A stretch of DNA of 64,000 nucleotides from Crotophaga sulcirostris (Eukaryota > Chordata > Aves > Cuculiformes > Crotophagidae). The notes under the pieces are model-generated. The model searched no databases and was not told the origin of the DNA. It saw nothing but the letters and a program-made list of their open reading frames with translations. How positions within the stretch are numbered: position 1 is the stretch's first letter; every line of letters starts with the position of its first letter. Below are positions 26,966 through 40,800 of this stretch, in pieces. The position numbers were made by a program, and so were the translations under genes. Location of the stretch: assembly GCA_013397455.1 (NCBI GenBank), contig VYZB01000343.1:459124-523123 (forward strand). Reading direction: 5' to 3'.

Positions 26966-28400
26966 AGAATCTTAGAATCATTAAGGTTGGAAAAGACCTC
27001 TAAGATCATCAAGTCCAACCATCAGCTCAACACCACCGTGCGTACTAAACCATGTCCTGAGGTGCCACCTCTCCATTCTTTTTGAACACCTCCATTTCCC
27101 TGGGCAGCCTGTTCCAATGATTCACCACTCTTTCAGGAAATATTTTTTTTCCTAATATCTAGCTTAAACCTCCTACTGAAACAATTTGAGACCATTCCTC
27201 TTGTCCTAATGCTAATTGCTTGGAAGAAGAGACCAACACCTATCTTGCTGCAATCTCCTTTCAGGTAGTTGCAAAGTATGATAAACTCTCCCCTCAGCCT
27301 CCTCTTATCCAGACTAAACAACTCCAGTTTCCTCAACCACTCCTCATAAGAATTGTGCTCCAGACTCTTCGCCAGCTTTGATGCCCTTCTCTCCACACAC
27401 TCCAGCATCGCAATGTCTTTCTTGTAGTGAGGAGCCCAAAACTGAACACAGAATTCAAGGCCTCACCAGCCCCAGGTACAGGAGTACCATCACATACCTA
27501 TTCCCGCTGACCACACCATTTCTGATACAAGCCAGGATGCTTTTGGCCTTCTTGGACACCTGGGCACACTGCTGGCTCATGTTCAGCTGGCTTTCAACCA
27601 ATACCCCCAGGTCCTTTTCTATCAAGTATCTTTCCAGACACTCTTCCCCAAGCCTGTAGAATTGCATGAGGTTACTGTAACTCAAATGCAGGAACTGTTA
27701 ATTCACCTTGTTAAACTTCATAAGCAATTGACCATAGCCCATTGATCCAGTCTGTCCAGATCCCTCTGTAGAGTCTTCCTAACATTAAGCAGATTGACAC
27801 TCCAGCCCAATTTGGTGTCACCTGCAAACTTACTGAGGGAGAACTAAATCCTCTCATCCATATCATTGATAAAGATGTTAAACAAGGCTGGCTCCAACAG
27901 TGAGCCCTGGGGAGCACCACTTGTGACTGGTCACCAGCTGGATTTAGGTCCTTTCACCACAGCTCTCTGGGTTTGGCCATCCAGCCAGTTTGCTAGCCAG
28001 CAAAGAGGACACTTGTCTAAGCCATGAGCCGCCAGCTTCTGTAGGAGCATGCTGTGGGAAACAGTGTCAAAGGCTTTACTAAAGTAGAGGTAAATAACAT
28101 CCACAGCCTTCCCCTTATCCATAAAATGGGTTACCTGGTCATAGAAGGAGATCAGGTTGATCAAGCAGGACCTGCCTTTCGTGAACCAATGCTGGCTGGG
28201 CCTCATTCCCTGTTTGTCCTGCACATGCCTGGTGAGTGCACTCAGGATGAACTGCTCCATAATATTCCTCAGTATCAGGGTCAGGCTGACAGACCTGTTG
28301 TTCCCTGGATCCTCCTTCTGGCCCTTCTTGTAGGATCCAGGAAAAGCAGAAACATTTCTGTCGGTGAGACAACTAAACAGAACTGTGCTACGCTCATTAT
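26966..28400 (-). mobile_element. CR1 LINE, 5'-truncated, ~1.4 kb
   Basis: On the minus strand this begins within ORF2 (about 28,400-28,345) and runs to the 3' end at 26,966. There the + strand shows tandem agaatctt/agaatcat units followed by 'aaggttggaaaagacctctaagatcatcaagtccaacc', the diagnostic CR1 3' terminus. The middle includes the C-terminal ORF2 and 3' UTR blocks 'cctgggcagcctgttccaatg' and 'ctcccctcagcctcctcttatcc'. It is the longest element in the window. A full CR1 is about 4.5 kb, so the 5' two-thirds are missing. Confidence 0.95.
27790..28345 (-). pseudogene. CR1 ORF2 reverse-transcriptase fragment, inactivated
   Basis: The minus-strand translation shows a CR1 reverse transcriptase. 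It has KKGQKEDPGN, MEQFILS, QHWFTKGRSC, then motif A as YLYFSKAFDTVSH, then CWLANWLDG and the SGAPQGSLL-type motif B. Motif C reads FAGDTKLG. Active CR1 enzymes carry Asp in motif A (LDFSKAFD) and FADD in motif C. Here the first Asp is Tyr (codon at 28,084-28,086) and the first Asp of FADD is Gly (27,817-27,828). An in-frame TAG lies at 27,844-27,846. The endonuclease and the N-terminal RT are missing. It can have no enzymatic function. Confidence 0.9.
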
Positions 28401-31400
28401 GTTAAGTCCTGGTGGTTTATAATGAATTGGTGATGCTGGTTATTTCTTGGATGCCTAACTATATAAGAGCTGTTCATACCAAAAAAAAGAAAACAAATGT
28501 CATCACTCTGCTGCATTTATCTAGCTGTAATAGCAGTTTCACTGATAACAGTGAGAGAAAAGGAGTTTCTGAGTTAACAAGTTTAATACCAGAATATTAA
28601 AGTTTTTATTTAAAAGTAGTAGGAGCTGAGTGTTATATGCTTATTTCTGTGGACCGTCATTTTCACTGGCAAAAAAAAATAGGGTTCATCTATTACTACA
28701 TCAAGGCAATCGTGTTTTGAATTCACCTTACCCAAAGCTGAAAGTGCAAGGCTTTGCAAAATCACATACCACACTGACATGCAACTGAAACACCTTGTCA
28801 GTTGGGAAAGTTCTGTTGGTTTGCAAAGGTCACATTTACAGTTCAGTTACAGAGAAAATTATAGACAATCATATCTGTACCTGATATTTTTTGAGGGGAG
28901 GGTTGTTCTTTTTGTGCTCTCAGCATCTTTAATAAACATCTTCCAATTCTGTTTGAGAGGATGTGGTTTCCACCAGAAGCCTTTAGAAGATAATCAACAA
29001 GAGCAGAAAAACACACCTACGCAGTCACAGGTGCTTTCAGATTCTCTAGCCAAGGGTGAATGGGTAGCCCAAATGTATTAGTCTTCTTTCTTTTCTATTA
29101 CCCTGCGAACTAATTTTAACTAGATATTTGGCCTGTTTGTTTTGGACTTTTTTTTAACCAAGAAAATGCGCAATGCTGGAGATACACATGGATGTAAAAG
29201 ACTATAGTTTCAGTTAGACCAAAGGATATTTAATCTCGCCTTCCAGCTATTACATGGCTTAAATTAATACTCTTACATAAAAGTTCAATAGTTCATAGCT
29301 TAATAACAGACTGACACTTTGTGTAGCTATATGCAGATTTTGTCCCAAACTGAAGATACATATATATGGAATCTCCTGAACATCATCTAAATGTCTTCTA
29401 GACTTCTTATATTTGACTAAGATTTTCTAATAATAATAATAAAGTCCTGAAGACTATAGCCTTTTTTCTAGATGGTAAATTTGAGATTACTTAGAGTGGG
29501 CAATATGCAAAGGTGGGATGCACCTTCTGTTTTGTGGAAAATGCCTCCAACTGATCACCCCATTTTTACTTTGTTTTTTCCAAACTATGCTCCTGAAAAA
29601 TGTTTTTTTTCTAAAATGGTGCTCTCTTTAAAAAGTTGTGTGAATGCATCAGTGCCTTTGAACTGTTCCATGCTCTCCTAAGAGCTCAAAGACTTAATAA
29701 AGTAGCTGTACCCATACTATTTAGTCAAAAACACAGCTGCTTGGCACTAGTCAAGTGGAATGATAAAAACCAGTCCAAGACTCAAACCGGGTAAAGGAAA
29801 GATTAAGTAGTATTACATGGTACATCCTATATGTTCAGACAATGCGGATTTCTTATGGATCACAGTAGCATAGGCAGGGTTTCTCTGGGGATAAATATGG
29901 GGAAAAATAAAAAGGGGAGGAAAAAATAAGAATCTAGTAGGCAGCAGAAGAGGTATATCCTGTGTCAGCCATAGGGACACAGAGCACTGAAGGAGCTGTA
30001 AGGGAACAGCACAAGAAGGCAGGTGCACATGTAGTAGAGGTGAATGAGAGTCTGTGGAGAAACATCAGGGGACAAATCTAGAGGTCAGTGCCTAAAGCGC
30101 AGTTCCAAGCTTCAAACATTACCCCTGTTCTTTGTGCTATTCCACTACAAGTAGTTTCTGTAGGGAGTGAAATGTGAATGCATCTGGGTAAAACCCTGTT
30201 CTGTTCAATTTAAGGCAGTAGTAGCAGGGATGCTAATGGGTCCAAGATTTCTAACCTTGATATGTCAAAAAGAGTATTTCTAACTTGTGGATATCATGGA
30301 TAGTGGGAGATGTAGATCAGAGGAAGTCCTTGAGTCACAAATTGTTGAAGGCTGAGTGAGTGTTCAGAGAAAGGGAGAAACTGTTCTCTTGGTCTCATAC
30401 TTCATTCTAAGCATTCACTTTTCAAGACTGTAGGCTGAGCTTGGTCGGTGTGATCAAGTATATATGTGCTTATGTTATATTTAGTGATGCTCTAAACCAG
30501 CAGGAACCATTCATCTTAACACTAGACGATGTCACCTCGGAAAAAGCTGTAGTGTGCCAGAAAACTGAATTTCTATTATATGATTTTATGATTTTGTCTT
30601 TTTTTTTTTTTTCTTACAATTTCACATGTGTTTCTTCCCAACTTATATAACATCTATGCTTTTTAGGGTGAATATTGTTCCACAATAGTACAAATACTGG
30701 CATTCTTTGCCATCTCAACTGTGACTGATGTTACCTAACAAAAAGAGAATGCAAGGAAAAAAGTGAATTAAAGCTAGGTATCATTATGGCTTTTCAAGGA
30801 GAAACACTTTCATTTCTATAATGTACATTAAGTCATCACATCCTTTTTTCGCAGCCCCAGCCATCTCAGTGCAAGTCACTTACTAGCCAATTCCCATTCA
30901 TTTGTTTCTAAAAGAGGAATACGTTGTATGGCTTTGTTCAGGGTAAATGAAAGTGAACTTTGATTTTCTTTAATAATTTTTTAGCAATTCAGTAGCTAAA
31001 ATAACTACAAACCTTTCATACACTAAAAAAAAAACATGTACAGGGCTGCAAAAATCTGTCAGTGCATTCACAGGAGGAACAAACAGCATCTAATGTAAGT
31101 ATAATGGAATTTGGAGTGACATCCAGGCTGTGAGCAGCCTTATGTTGTCATGCCTGGTGTGCAGAATATCAAAAACTCTTTTAAGAACTCAAGCTTGCTT
31201 TTCATCATGATGTTTCTCTTCATTTTCTTCTGTAAGCAATTTATGGACCACCAACTTTAAAAAGGACATTTGTTCTGCAAGTGTGGCTCTGCCTCTATTC
31301 TGGACTTGCATTGCTCCACTCTATCTTTACAGTCAATATTGCTTATAAGCAGAGTATGCGACAGTTTTTATCCTGAAGAACTTACAATATTGGAGGACAA

Positions 31401-34400
31401 AAGCAAAGGGGAAAAGTGATTTTCTGTGTAGATCAGGGCTCTCTGTGAGGCCCCAAGGCTCTAATATAGCCTTCATCTTATTAAACTGATTTTGCAGGGC
31501 ACTAAGTGACCAGTTAGAAGAAACTTTAACAACTTACTTAAACAATAATAAATTTCCTGTCATGAAATTATGATAAACTGACACTATTTATGAAAGATCT
31601 CCTCTGTGCTTCAGATACAGATGCAATTTATGGGTGAACCTGTTTTACAGTATTGGCAAATCCTGGAAAAAAAAGATTGCCAGTTCAAGGGTTTGTTGCA
31701 AGATTGAAATTCAGATTGGATAAAATTCAACTGAAATTTATGTGAAACTAAGACAATTTATGGATTTTAACCCAGGTAAAACCATGGCTGTCTTGGCTGA
31801 ATTTCCTTCTGCATTGCTAAGTTTTTTTGAACTGAATGCTGGAGTGGATGAAACGTGTTTCTGAAAGTAGCGAATGCTGCATTGTTAGGGATTATGTTTC
31901 CTGAGAATTTCTTCTGTCTTCCTTCTAACCTAATGGTTCTTTTGAGATATTGGACATCAGAAATGGCCAGATTTGGAGGCAGAGGTTAACTTTATTCTTC
32001 CAGCTTTTTAGTTTCCTAAGGATATCTTGATTTTCATTTAAAAATTGCAACATTAGGGCATTTTCAAAGCAAGTGACATGCTATATTATTTAGTTATGAG
32101 GATCTACACACAAACAGTCCACAGTTATCTACATAAAGCCTATTAAGATGGGGGGAGAAATTAATCTCTCTGCAAAACTGCAGGAAATCACCCCGCTGCC
32201 AAGGCAGCCATGTTTTAAAGAGTCAGGTCAGATGATACTAGAATCTTTCACTAGTCTTTTATAGATGACTTTATCCTAAATGTGAAAAGGAAAGGTGGAA
32301 AAATAGAATTTAGACTGTGTCTATGATCACCACCTAGAATTAGGAATTTGGCTGCCAGTGTTCAACCACCAATTAGGGAAGATAAATAGAACCATTGACA
32401 TAATAACAAGTACATAGGGACAAAGATGAAATAAAAGAGAGGAAGTTGGCTACATTTTGTAGTGGAGGCTATAAAAGGCTACAGTATGAACTGAAAAGGA
32501 GTTGGATCTGCCAACCTTGCTGTTTTTCACTGAGCTTCATCTTTTTACTGTTCTGTTTCTCATCGACACATTAGCTGCTGCACCAATACATCACATGCAC
32601 ACAGCTAAGTCAATCCTGAATTAGATGAGCCATGGAAAACCATAGAACCTGCCAAGAGAGAAGAGATTTAGCCAAATATTTCTAAGTAAAGCCTGAGTAT
32701 GCTCAAACTGCCAAAGAACAGCATTTGCAAAGACTGCGGGGAGGTAGACGGACCCACTCTGCACTGATCTAATCAACTGATCTTAAACCTTTGCTTGTCT
32801 GACACTTCTTGCTCATAATACCATGAAAGGAAGACTATATGGGAATGAGCTGTTTTGAAAAATCTAGTTCTTTAGATTAAACAAACTAAAATGAGAGATA
32901 GGAGGCCTTTGACGTAGGGTTTGCAATCCAGATGAATACAGAATAGGCATCAGCATTACATTAGGTCTAAGTAAAGATGCTCTTCTAAACAAAACAAAAA
33001 AAGTAATTGTTTTTTCTCATCCGGTCCTATGCAAGTACATCACCCATTTTTACTGCCAGCATAAGGCAAATGTGATATGACATGTAACTTTTTTTGATCA
33101 ACCACAAAGAAGTTTTCCAGCATCTATGGAGCTCAGCTAGTAAGCACAATTTATAAAACAATGAATGACTAACCCCTGTAACCATTTTAATGACCCTAAA
33201 ATAAAGTGCTTAGAGCAACATCTGTCTCAGCAGCTGGGTTCTCTGCATGAGTGGGCAGAGCGACACATTGGGACAAATTCTGTTCTCCCTTTTGACAGAA
33301 ACAATTGCAGCAGATCATTTTTATCGTAATCAATTTAGGTACAGTTTCTTGGAAACCATCTGTGTAGTGTTCATAGATTGTGCTTAAGAATTTAAATGTG
33401 TGTATTTTTGGTTGCTTGATGTAGCATCTGCTAATGACCACATAAGTTCCACTTTTTATGCATAAAGCTGTTTCCTTGTAAAGGGATTAGTAGAATGACT
33501 ACTTGATTTTATCCTTTTAACTACCCAATAAGCTGTCGCAGCTTGAATGACATCCGCCACAGAGTGTAAGTTACAGAATTAATTGCATTTTTGAGCTGGA
33601 GTTGAAGCCATAAGGATAACAAAGCATTAGCAAAACATTTTATTGCATTTCTCTCTCAAGTCAGTAATTTAAAATTAATACAGGTTTTGTGTGAGCATTT
33701 TAAACTAAAGAGGAAAAAATGCTTTTTTAGATAACAGATACTTTTTCAATTCTTTGCTGGTTTTCATGTCGTCCTTTATAAGCCCTTCTAATTAAGTAAC
33801 ATTCTAAACAAGTGGAATAGCTAAAGAGCAAAAGCATATTTTCTTTCCTAGTGTTATATAAAAATTGTCTGAAATGACAATGATTTTGAAAATGCTAGGA
33901 ATATATTGGGGAGGACAGTCTTCTTGAATAGACTATGAAACATCAAACTTTTGTTCAAGAATAACAATGAACTCAGGTCTGATTCTCTTTCTAGCTTCAC
34001 ATAACATTTACTATCTTATTAAGCCATTATTATTAATGCTTTTATGATTTCATGTAAATGTAGCACTTCAAATCCATACACCAACTCTCTGCTGTGGTAA
34101 TGGGTGCACAGGTGGGCCCTGTAACTGTGCATTGGAGACTGGCATTCACAGAACACTTGCTTAGAGAAGAAATACCAAAGAAAACCCCATAAGAATTAAA
34201 CAAAATACTTTAGAAGATAGATATTTACAAATTTCTTGTTTAAAAGGTGGTTAATGGTGGAACTTAGGGCTGGTTTTTTTCCAAAATGGAAATATAGGGC
34301 CACTTTTTAAAGTAATTAAAGGAAAACCACCTCTTCCCTCAAGGACTAGGGAAAAATATTCTTAACAGTTCTATGGAAATTTCCAACAGGTATGTAGCCA

Positions 34401-34416
34401 GGAGAGTGCACAAGAC
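28401..34416. other. long non-coding stretch, nothing recognised
   Basis: Six kb of AT-rich sequence without a recognisable repeat or gene. A T14 run lies at 30,599-30,612. Open frames reach at most 100 codons and show no domains. Confidence 0.55.
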
Positions 34417-34492
34417 AAGAAAAGATCTTCAAGACCAAGTCCAACTGTTAACCTAACACTGCCAAGTCCACCACCAAGCCACGTCATGAACA
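34417..34492 (-). mobile_element. short CR1 3'-end fragment
   Basis: The + strand shows 'aaaagatcttcaagaccaag', then 'tccaactgttaacctaacac' and 'tgccaagtccaccaccaagc'. This is the complement of the CR1 3' UTR block normally written as 'ggttggacttgatgatctt'. Both edges are decayed and the terminal octamer repeat is not clear. Only about 75 bp remain. Confidence 0.8.
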
Positions 34493-34619
34493 ACAAGGAA
34501 AAAGATACATAATATTATTATGCTCCCAAAAGAAAGCAAAGGAGGCGTGATAATAAAATATTAGCAAGAGAAGGTTTTAAGGCTGCATTGAAAAAGCAGG
34601 AATGATTTCATGTATTTAT

Positions 34620-34870
34620 TAATTATCCATAAATGGCGTGAAGTAGCAAGATAGTAAAATTTGCAGATAACATGAATTTATTTGGGCTTTATTCAAATCC
34701 AGAGGGAGACTGAAGAATTTCAGAAATGATAAGCCATGCTAAAATAGTATAGTGGCAGGTTAGCACACTTGATTAAATTTGAAGGCAGCCGATTGAAAAT
34801 GTATAAAAGGAGGAAAAACAGACAATGTGCAATTAAACTTTATAAATCACTGGCAATAGATACCACTAAG
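34620..34870 (+). mobile_element. old, degraded CR1-like LINE ORF2 fragment
   Basis: The sequence 'aaaatttgcagataacatgaatttatttggg', then 'caaatccagagggagactgaagaatttcagaa', resembles the RT motif C region (KFADDTKLF...) of ancient CR1/L3-like elements shared by reptiles and birds. The translation gives KFADNMNLFG, with the second Asp of the FADD motif changed to Asn. A second patch near 34,830-34,850 ('ttaaactttataaatcactgg') fits a later part of the same ORF. It is much more diverged than the other CR1s and is assigned with moderate confidence only. Confidence 0.5.
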
Positions 34871-37800
34871 GCCTGCAGTTTAGCAAAAGTCAGTGGGGAA
34901 CTGGACATTTGTGTGAATACTGAGAATGCTCCAAGTTATGATAGTGAATACTAAAAATAGATCATGGGAAGGAATGTAAACATCGTGATCAGGGTTTTAA
35001 GCCAACTTCCAACTATTAGGAATGAAGACGAAATTTGTAAGCAAGTGGATGACTTCTTGCTGTCCACTCTGAGACCTGTTGCACTGTCCTCTGAATGCAG
35101 GTTCTTCGAGAGCAGGTACAGATCAAACGCTACCACAAGTGCGATCCAGTTTGGAAAGACATGTTCCTCTGAATCAGTGTTCTCTGTGCTGTGCTTTATC
35201 CCAAAACAAACCTTCTTGGAATTTGTAATATTCAATCTATGCTGTAAGTGTTCCTACACAAACTGAATTTGCAATAAGACTGTAGAAAACTTTCAAGTTC
35301 CAGGAAGCTCATGGACTGGGGCGACGCTGTATATCTTATAGGAGGAAGATTTGGGTGGTGAGTCTCAGATGAAGCATGAGTCTCATAGGATTTTTGTGTG
35401 ATCAAGACCCAGGCCAAACATGCAGACAGAGCCCAGAATGAATTCCGAAAGACTCTGTGAATTAATCCACTTCCACAGCCCAACAGGCCACTTCAGAAGA
35501 AACATTTTGCTAGTTAGAAATGTCTGTGGTAGCCATGTAATCTGAAATCCTAATGAGCCCACCTTCTACAGTTTTATTGTTTCGGTGAGTATTCATGATG
35601 ATATTTCTGTAAAGTTTTTATATTTTTTTGGTTTAAATTTCCTTCTTTTTATTTTCAACATAAAGAGAAAATGCAGGTAGAATGTTAACCATTAGCAGTA
35701 GAGAAATTTGATGGTATGGGTAAACAACTAGGTTCATAGCAGGCTATCTAGTCTGTGATACTAAACTGTCTACAAGGGAGCTTACCCTTACCTTTCAGTA
35801 AAAGACAGGGTTTACCTTAGTTCTGCTGTAATATTTCACACTGAAACAACCACTGAAGCAACCATGGAAGCTAATGGGCTTTAAAATCATACCATAACTT
35901 ACCTTACTGTAATATTCTTGTGTGCTAGTGCCCTGGTTCTGTCCAGAAATGAGTGAAAAGCTTTTTGTAACTGTGATCTGCATCATGGAAATAAATTCAA
36001 TCTCCTATCAGATTTCTGGGGTAGCACAGGATATGAATTTGATATGTTCCTTATCTAAGCTGCTTTGTTCATCTCAGCTGCATAATTAGTGCCCTTTGTG
36101 TGAGGAACACAAGGCTATCGTATAAAATATTCCCCTGTTAAAAGATATAAAATTATAATCAGCTGCAGAAATGTCTCAGAAGCATCTTCAGTTGGTGAGC
36201 GGTTAGGCCAAATGCTGCTATCATTTTAAACATTGCCTCCTATACATGCTGAATGCATACAAACACACAGAGGTACAGAATCTTTTACCATATTCCTCCC
36301 TTGTATTTTTTTGCTGTGATTTAGAGGGAGACTTTTTTTTCCTCACAAATGGTTCCATTCAGCCTTACAGTCCTGAAAGATTTAATCACAGCCTGTTATC
36401 ATTAGCTGGTGTTTTCCAGCATATCCAAAATACCACAGGGTGGATGCTAGTACTGTACAGAAGCACGTCTTTCTTCCATTCCCTGCAAGCATATCAATCT
36501 ATTGCTCAACAAACAAGGAACTGTGCCAAAAGAAACCCTGCTAAAAGAAGGGTTCACAGCAGTGGTAGGTAAAGGACATCTGAATTTAAACAAAGCAGTA
36601 GTGTACTCAAGAGGGTAAATGATTTGTTTTAATAATAATAGCTCTATGCGCAGATTAGAAACCTAATTTGGCATGAATTAACAATAATGCTAAAACCATT
36701 CTCATAATCTCTCATCTGCTTTTCTGTATGAACGGTGCCTTGGAAACAATGAATAATGACCTATGTTTTATACTTTAATACATATTTTAGTAGTATATTT
36801 ATCCAAACAATGGTAATTTTGGTTAGATCGCCTGCACAAGCTCTTGATGGATTTTATAGATGTTCTGTTTTCTTCTTGCTTGCAAGACATGACTTTACAG
36901 TTCATGGTGTTTTCTTTAGTTTCTATACCAAAGGCATTGTGCTCATTCTCACAAGAAAGATTCCTTGCCCTTCCCAGTGGTAACAGGATCATTTCATCCA
37001 GAAGAAAATTAATAAACACTTAAAAATTTGAGCTCCTCCTTCCTTTCCCTTTCTTTTCAATTGCAGTACCTACATTTTTTGGTCACAGATAGAGAACTTT
37101 GTTGCCTGCTCCCCCCTATGTTTGCTACCTTACCTGTTCACATTTCCATTCCTATCGCGGTTCCTGATCCCATTTATTGAACTGCAACATGGCTATCCCT
37201 ATCCTTCACTACTTTATCATAGTGCCTCCCTCCCTCTATCTGGTACTTCTTTCCCTTCACAATAAAAGCATTCTTCAGTTTCTCCTTGCTTAATAAATTT
37301 CAATGCATACAAAAATAAATTTTAAAAACTGTCAAGTGAACACCCCTGCTTCTCCAACTGTTATTCTCACTGTCTTCTTTCCTTTTTAAAACCACAGAAT
37401 ATATTCGGAATGTTAATTATGAAGATTTGTTCTCACTATGCTTTCTCATTTCCAGCTCCCTTTCTTCTCTTTCCATCCCGTTGCTTCCTGCATTCTATGG
37501 GATCTGCTCTTTCTAGTACTTTTTGATGTTTTAGCAAAAACTCCAGTGGAGTATTTTGTCCTCACCCTGACCTAACATAAGCCCTTACCTTTCTCCTATC
37601 TGATAATTCTCTCTCTTGATATTTTACCATCACTTGGCTTCCATGACAATATTTCTTATATTTCTCCTCTTAAACTTTTTATTCTTCCTGTGATACTTTT
37701 TCCTCTAGAGAGTCCCAGTACAGCCACCTTCATCCTCTTTTAGTCTAACAAATCATTATGGGTCTCCTTCTTTTTTCCTTCTCCTCACCAGCTAATTCGA

Positions 37801-40800
37801 ATATATGTTTAACAGCTCTTTTTATGCAAAGATATACCTCTCTGCTTCAGACTACTCTCTTTCTATTCCCACTAAAACCTCATCCTGAGCAGCTCTCTGA
37901 GTATATCTACTCATCTATTCTGTTCAGCGTGGATGAAACAAAGTTCTTCGTCTTTCTGTTTCCAACTTCCACAAGCTCTGTCTACAATTTTTTTTTCTCA
38001 ATCATGGTCTCCACTACCCCTCAACAAATAAAGTAAAAAAAAAATCCTTTAAAAACTTCCTCCTAGAAAGTGTGTTTAAAGCATATGTACTAAATATAAA
38101 CTGCTACATAGCAGGCTAGTAGTGGAGAAAATATTTGTTGGTACAAATGCCAGTAATGTTTGTGATTAATACAGTGATAGTAGGACATGAAGATACTGTT
38201 GAATCTGTCACACATTGCATCTATGCTTCCTTAAAGAAAGAAGCCACTGCTACTCTGAATAGAAAAACTTGTTTGCTAATAGCAAGTCAGAACCAATTTA
38301 TCCCAGACTTTTGATTTTGTAAAAAAACAACTGTAATAAAAATGCTTTAGAAATTCTTTACAGAAGCCCTCTGAAAAGAATAAATAGAAGAGCCAGCAGT
38401 GCTCTCTACCAGAAAATCTGAACATGAACTTTATTAATATTCTTAATAACCAGAAAGCAATTAGTGGAGTGCCATAGTTACATTGGAATAATTGCTGTTA
38501 AATGGAAATAATACTTTTTTTCTTGAAGTTGTATATACAGGTTTTATCACTGGAAAATACACATAAGAGTGTTTTGAACAGACCCTCAGTAGAAAACTGG
38601 GCGACTGTGCCTGCATTCATTTGTAGATAGCATAGCCAAGGGTCATTAGTTTAATAGGATATTGGTTTTTTCTGTCTCTCTAAAACGTCTGTTGAAACAT
38701 CCTCCCAGGAGCCAAATAGAGGAGGTGAGGAAATAAACAGCAACTGACAGTTTTGATCACTGACAGCCAGAGATCCATTCAGTCCAGAAAGTACTGTAGC
38801 GTAGGAATCAGAAAAAGCATTCACGGAACAAAGAAGTAATGACCATGCGAACAATGATGTCCAATGCCTGAGGTAAGCCCAGTTTGAAGAGAGAGCACCA
38901 TGTGGGAAGATTACCACACAGAGGACCACCGACAAGAAAAAAGGAAGTACAAGGAGGCAATTTATGGGTCATACAATGAGAGAGATGGTACTCACAGGAG
39001 AGAATATCTGAGGTGGAAAGAGATTAGGAAGACTGAGAAGGAACTGCTGGGTTATATATATGCATAGGTTAAAAGGTGAAGAAAGTATTTCAGCAATAAT
39101 TTCTGTGCTTAAATGAAGACAGTGGATAGTATTGGAGTGATTTCATTTGGTATTTGATTTACCAATTATCTTTTTCAGCCAGCAACATAGTTTGAGTTCC
39201 AGTATGATGCCTGTGTGTCTGTGGAGAGATATAAAAGGGATTGATTGCTGCAGAACTTGTTGCCTTCCCTACAGTGATGTGCTGAAGGGGAGATTTCAGG
39301 GACAGCTGGGAGCGATTTATGATTGTTATAATTTCACTGCCAAACTGAAGGTAAAATTGGGATGATTCCCCTTCCTCTGATAAAATTCTAACTTAGTCTA
39401 GATAGTACTGAATAATCTCTGCCAGGAATGAATCACCTGTGAGGGACACAAAATTATGCTGAAGAACCTTCTAGGGACTTCAGAGTAGATTGTTTCACAT
39501 TGAAGGTAGGTATTTCAAAAGTATTTTAGATAGGGGTATATCTGGAAGCTTTCATCTATTTTTTTTTTCCTCATCCCCAGTTCAAGCTTTACAACCAAGC
39601 CATACCATAAATATTTATCCAAATATATCATTGGTATATCAAAAGTAATCTTTTCTTTAAGTAAGGACTTAGAGCCTAGGCACCTCTGACAACTTCTCTT
39701 CGTCTTTTCTCTGGTTGTTAGGAGAAAGTGGATTTGTTGAGTTGAGAAAAGAGACATATAATTCAGAATATTTCGTCTTTTTTCTCTCTAACTAAAACCA
39801 CTTCTTCCTCAAATATAATATTAAAACATGAGCAAATGTAGGATTTTTTTTGTTCAAAATTCAGATATTAAAACATCAGTAGCCTGTCAGAGCTTTGCCA
39901 TGTTATACCTTCATGGGTGAAAAAATGATTTCCTGAAGAACAGCATAGGTATTATTTAGATCTGATATTTTACATTGTTCTGGTTTGTTTTGTGTTGTTT
40001 TATGAGACCTTCCTCAGTTTCAGTATAACTCTCAACACAATACTCTCAGTTCACAGTCTTCTAAAACAACATTCTTGCAAAGGACTTGTGGTCTTGCTGC
40101 CTTGGTTGGATGGTGGCTCACTGAACATCACCATTCAGGGCAGAGTATTTCCCCTGGAAGAGAGGAGCAGTAGCCACATGTCAAAAGCAGTACAAGGAGC
40201 TGAAAGCCATCTCCTGCTCCTGACATACTCAACATATGGAGCAAAGCTGCTGATGTCACCTATGGGAGGAAGTGTGGGCACTTTCCCTCACCTTCTTGAA
40301 AACATCTCCTTTCCCTGGCAGCAGCAGCACCAGCCAAATATCTGTGTAAGGCTGCAGCTGCGAGGGGGGAATGTCACATGCTCAGTTGGAGGCCCCAGAA
40401 ATCTCCATCTGGCCCTCATTGTTGCTAGTATTAGACCACCCCCGACTTACATAATTAAGATATAAGTAAACGAATATAGAAACAGAATAAATGTAGCAAT
40501 AAATTATTGTCTAAATAGCATTATAATTCACTTCTAAATTCATTACTTTTATAATACACAGCTATATTTACTTAAGGGTCCACATGTATAGAAGATTGTA
40601 AATGAACAATTGTGGAGGCTGAAATTTCATTATTGCAGGATTAAGAAAAGAAGTAGACTCCTAATACTAGCATCAAGCTTAGAAGCAATTACATAGAACC
40701 ACATAAATATTATATGGCAAAGTCCTTACTTCTGTTTTATTGTATCTCGTAATTACTAATTGCTTGTGACTTTAAATATGCATAGTTTCTCTGCTTCTTA

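Noticed and set aside
27931..28422. + strand open frame of 122 codons at 28,054-28,422
   Set aside because: It is the antisense shadow of the CR1 reverse-transcriptase fragment.
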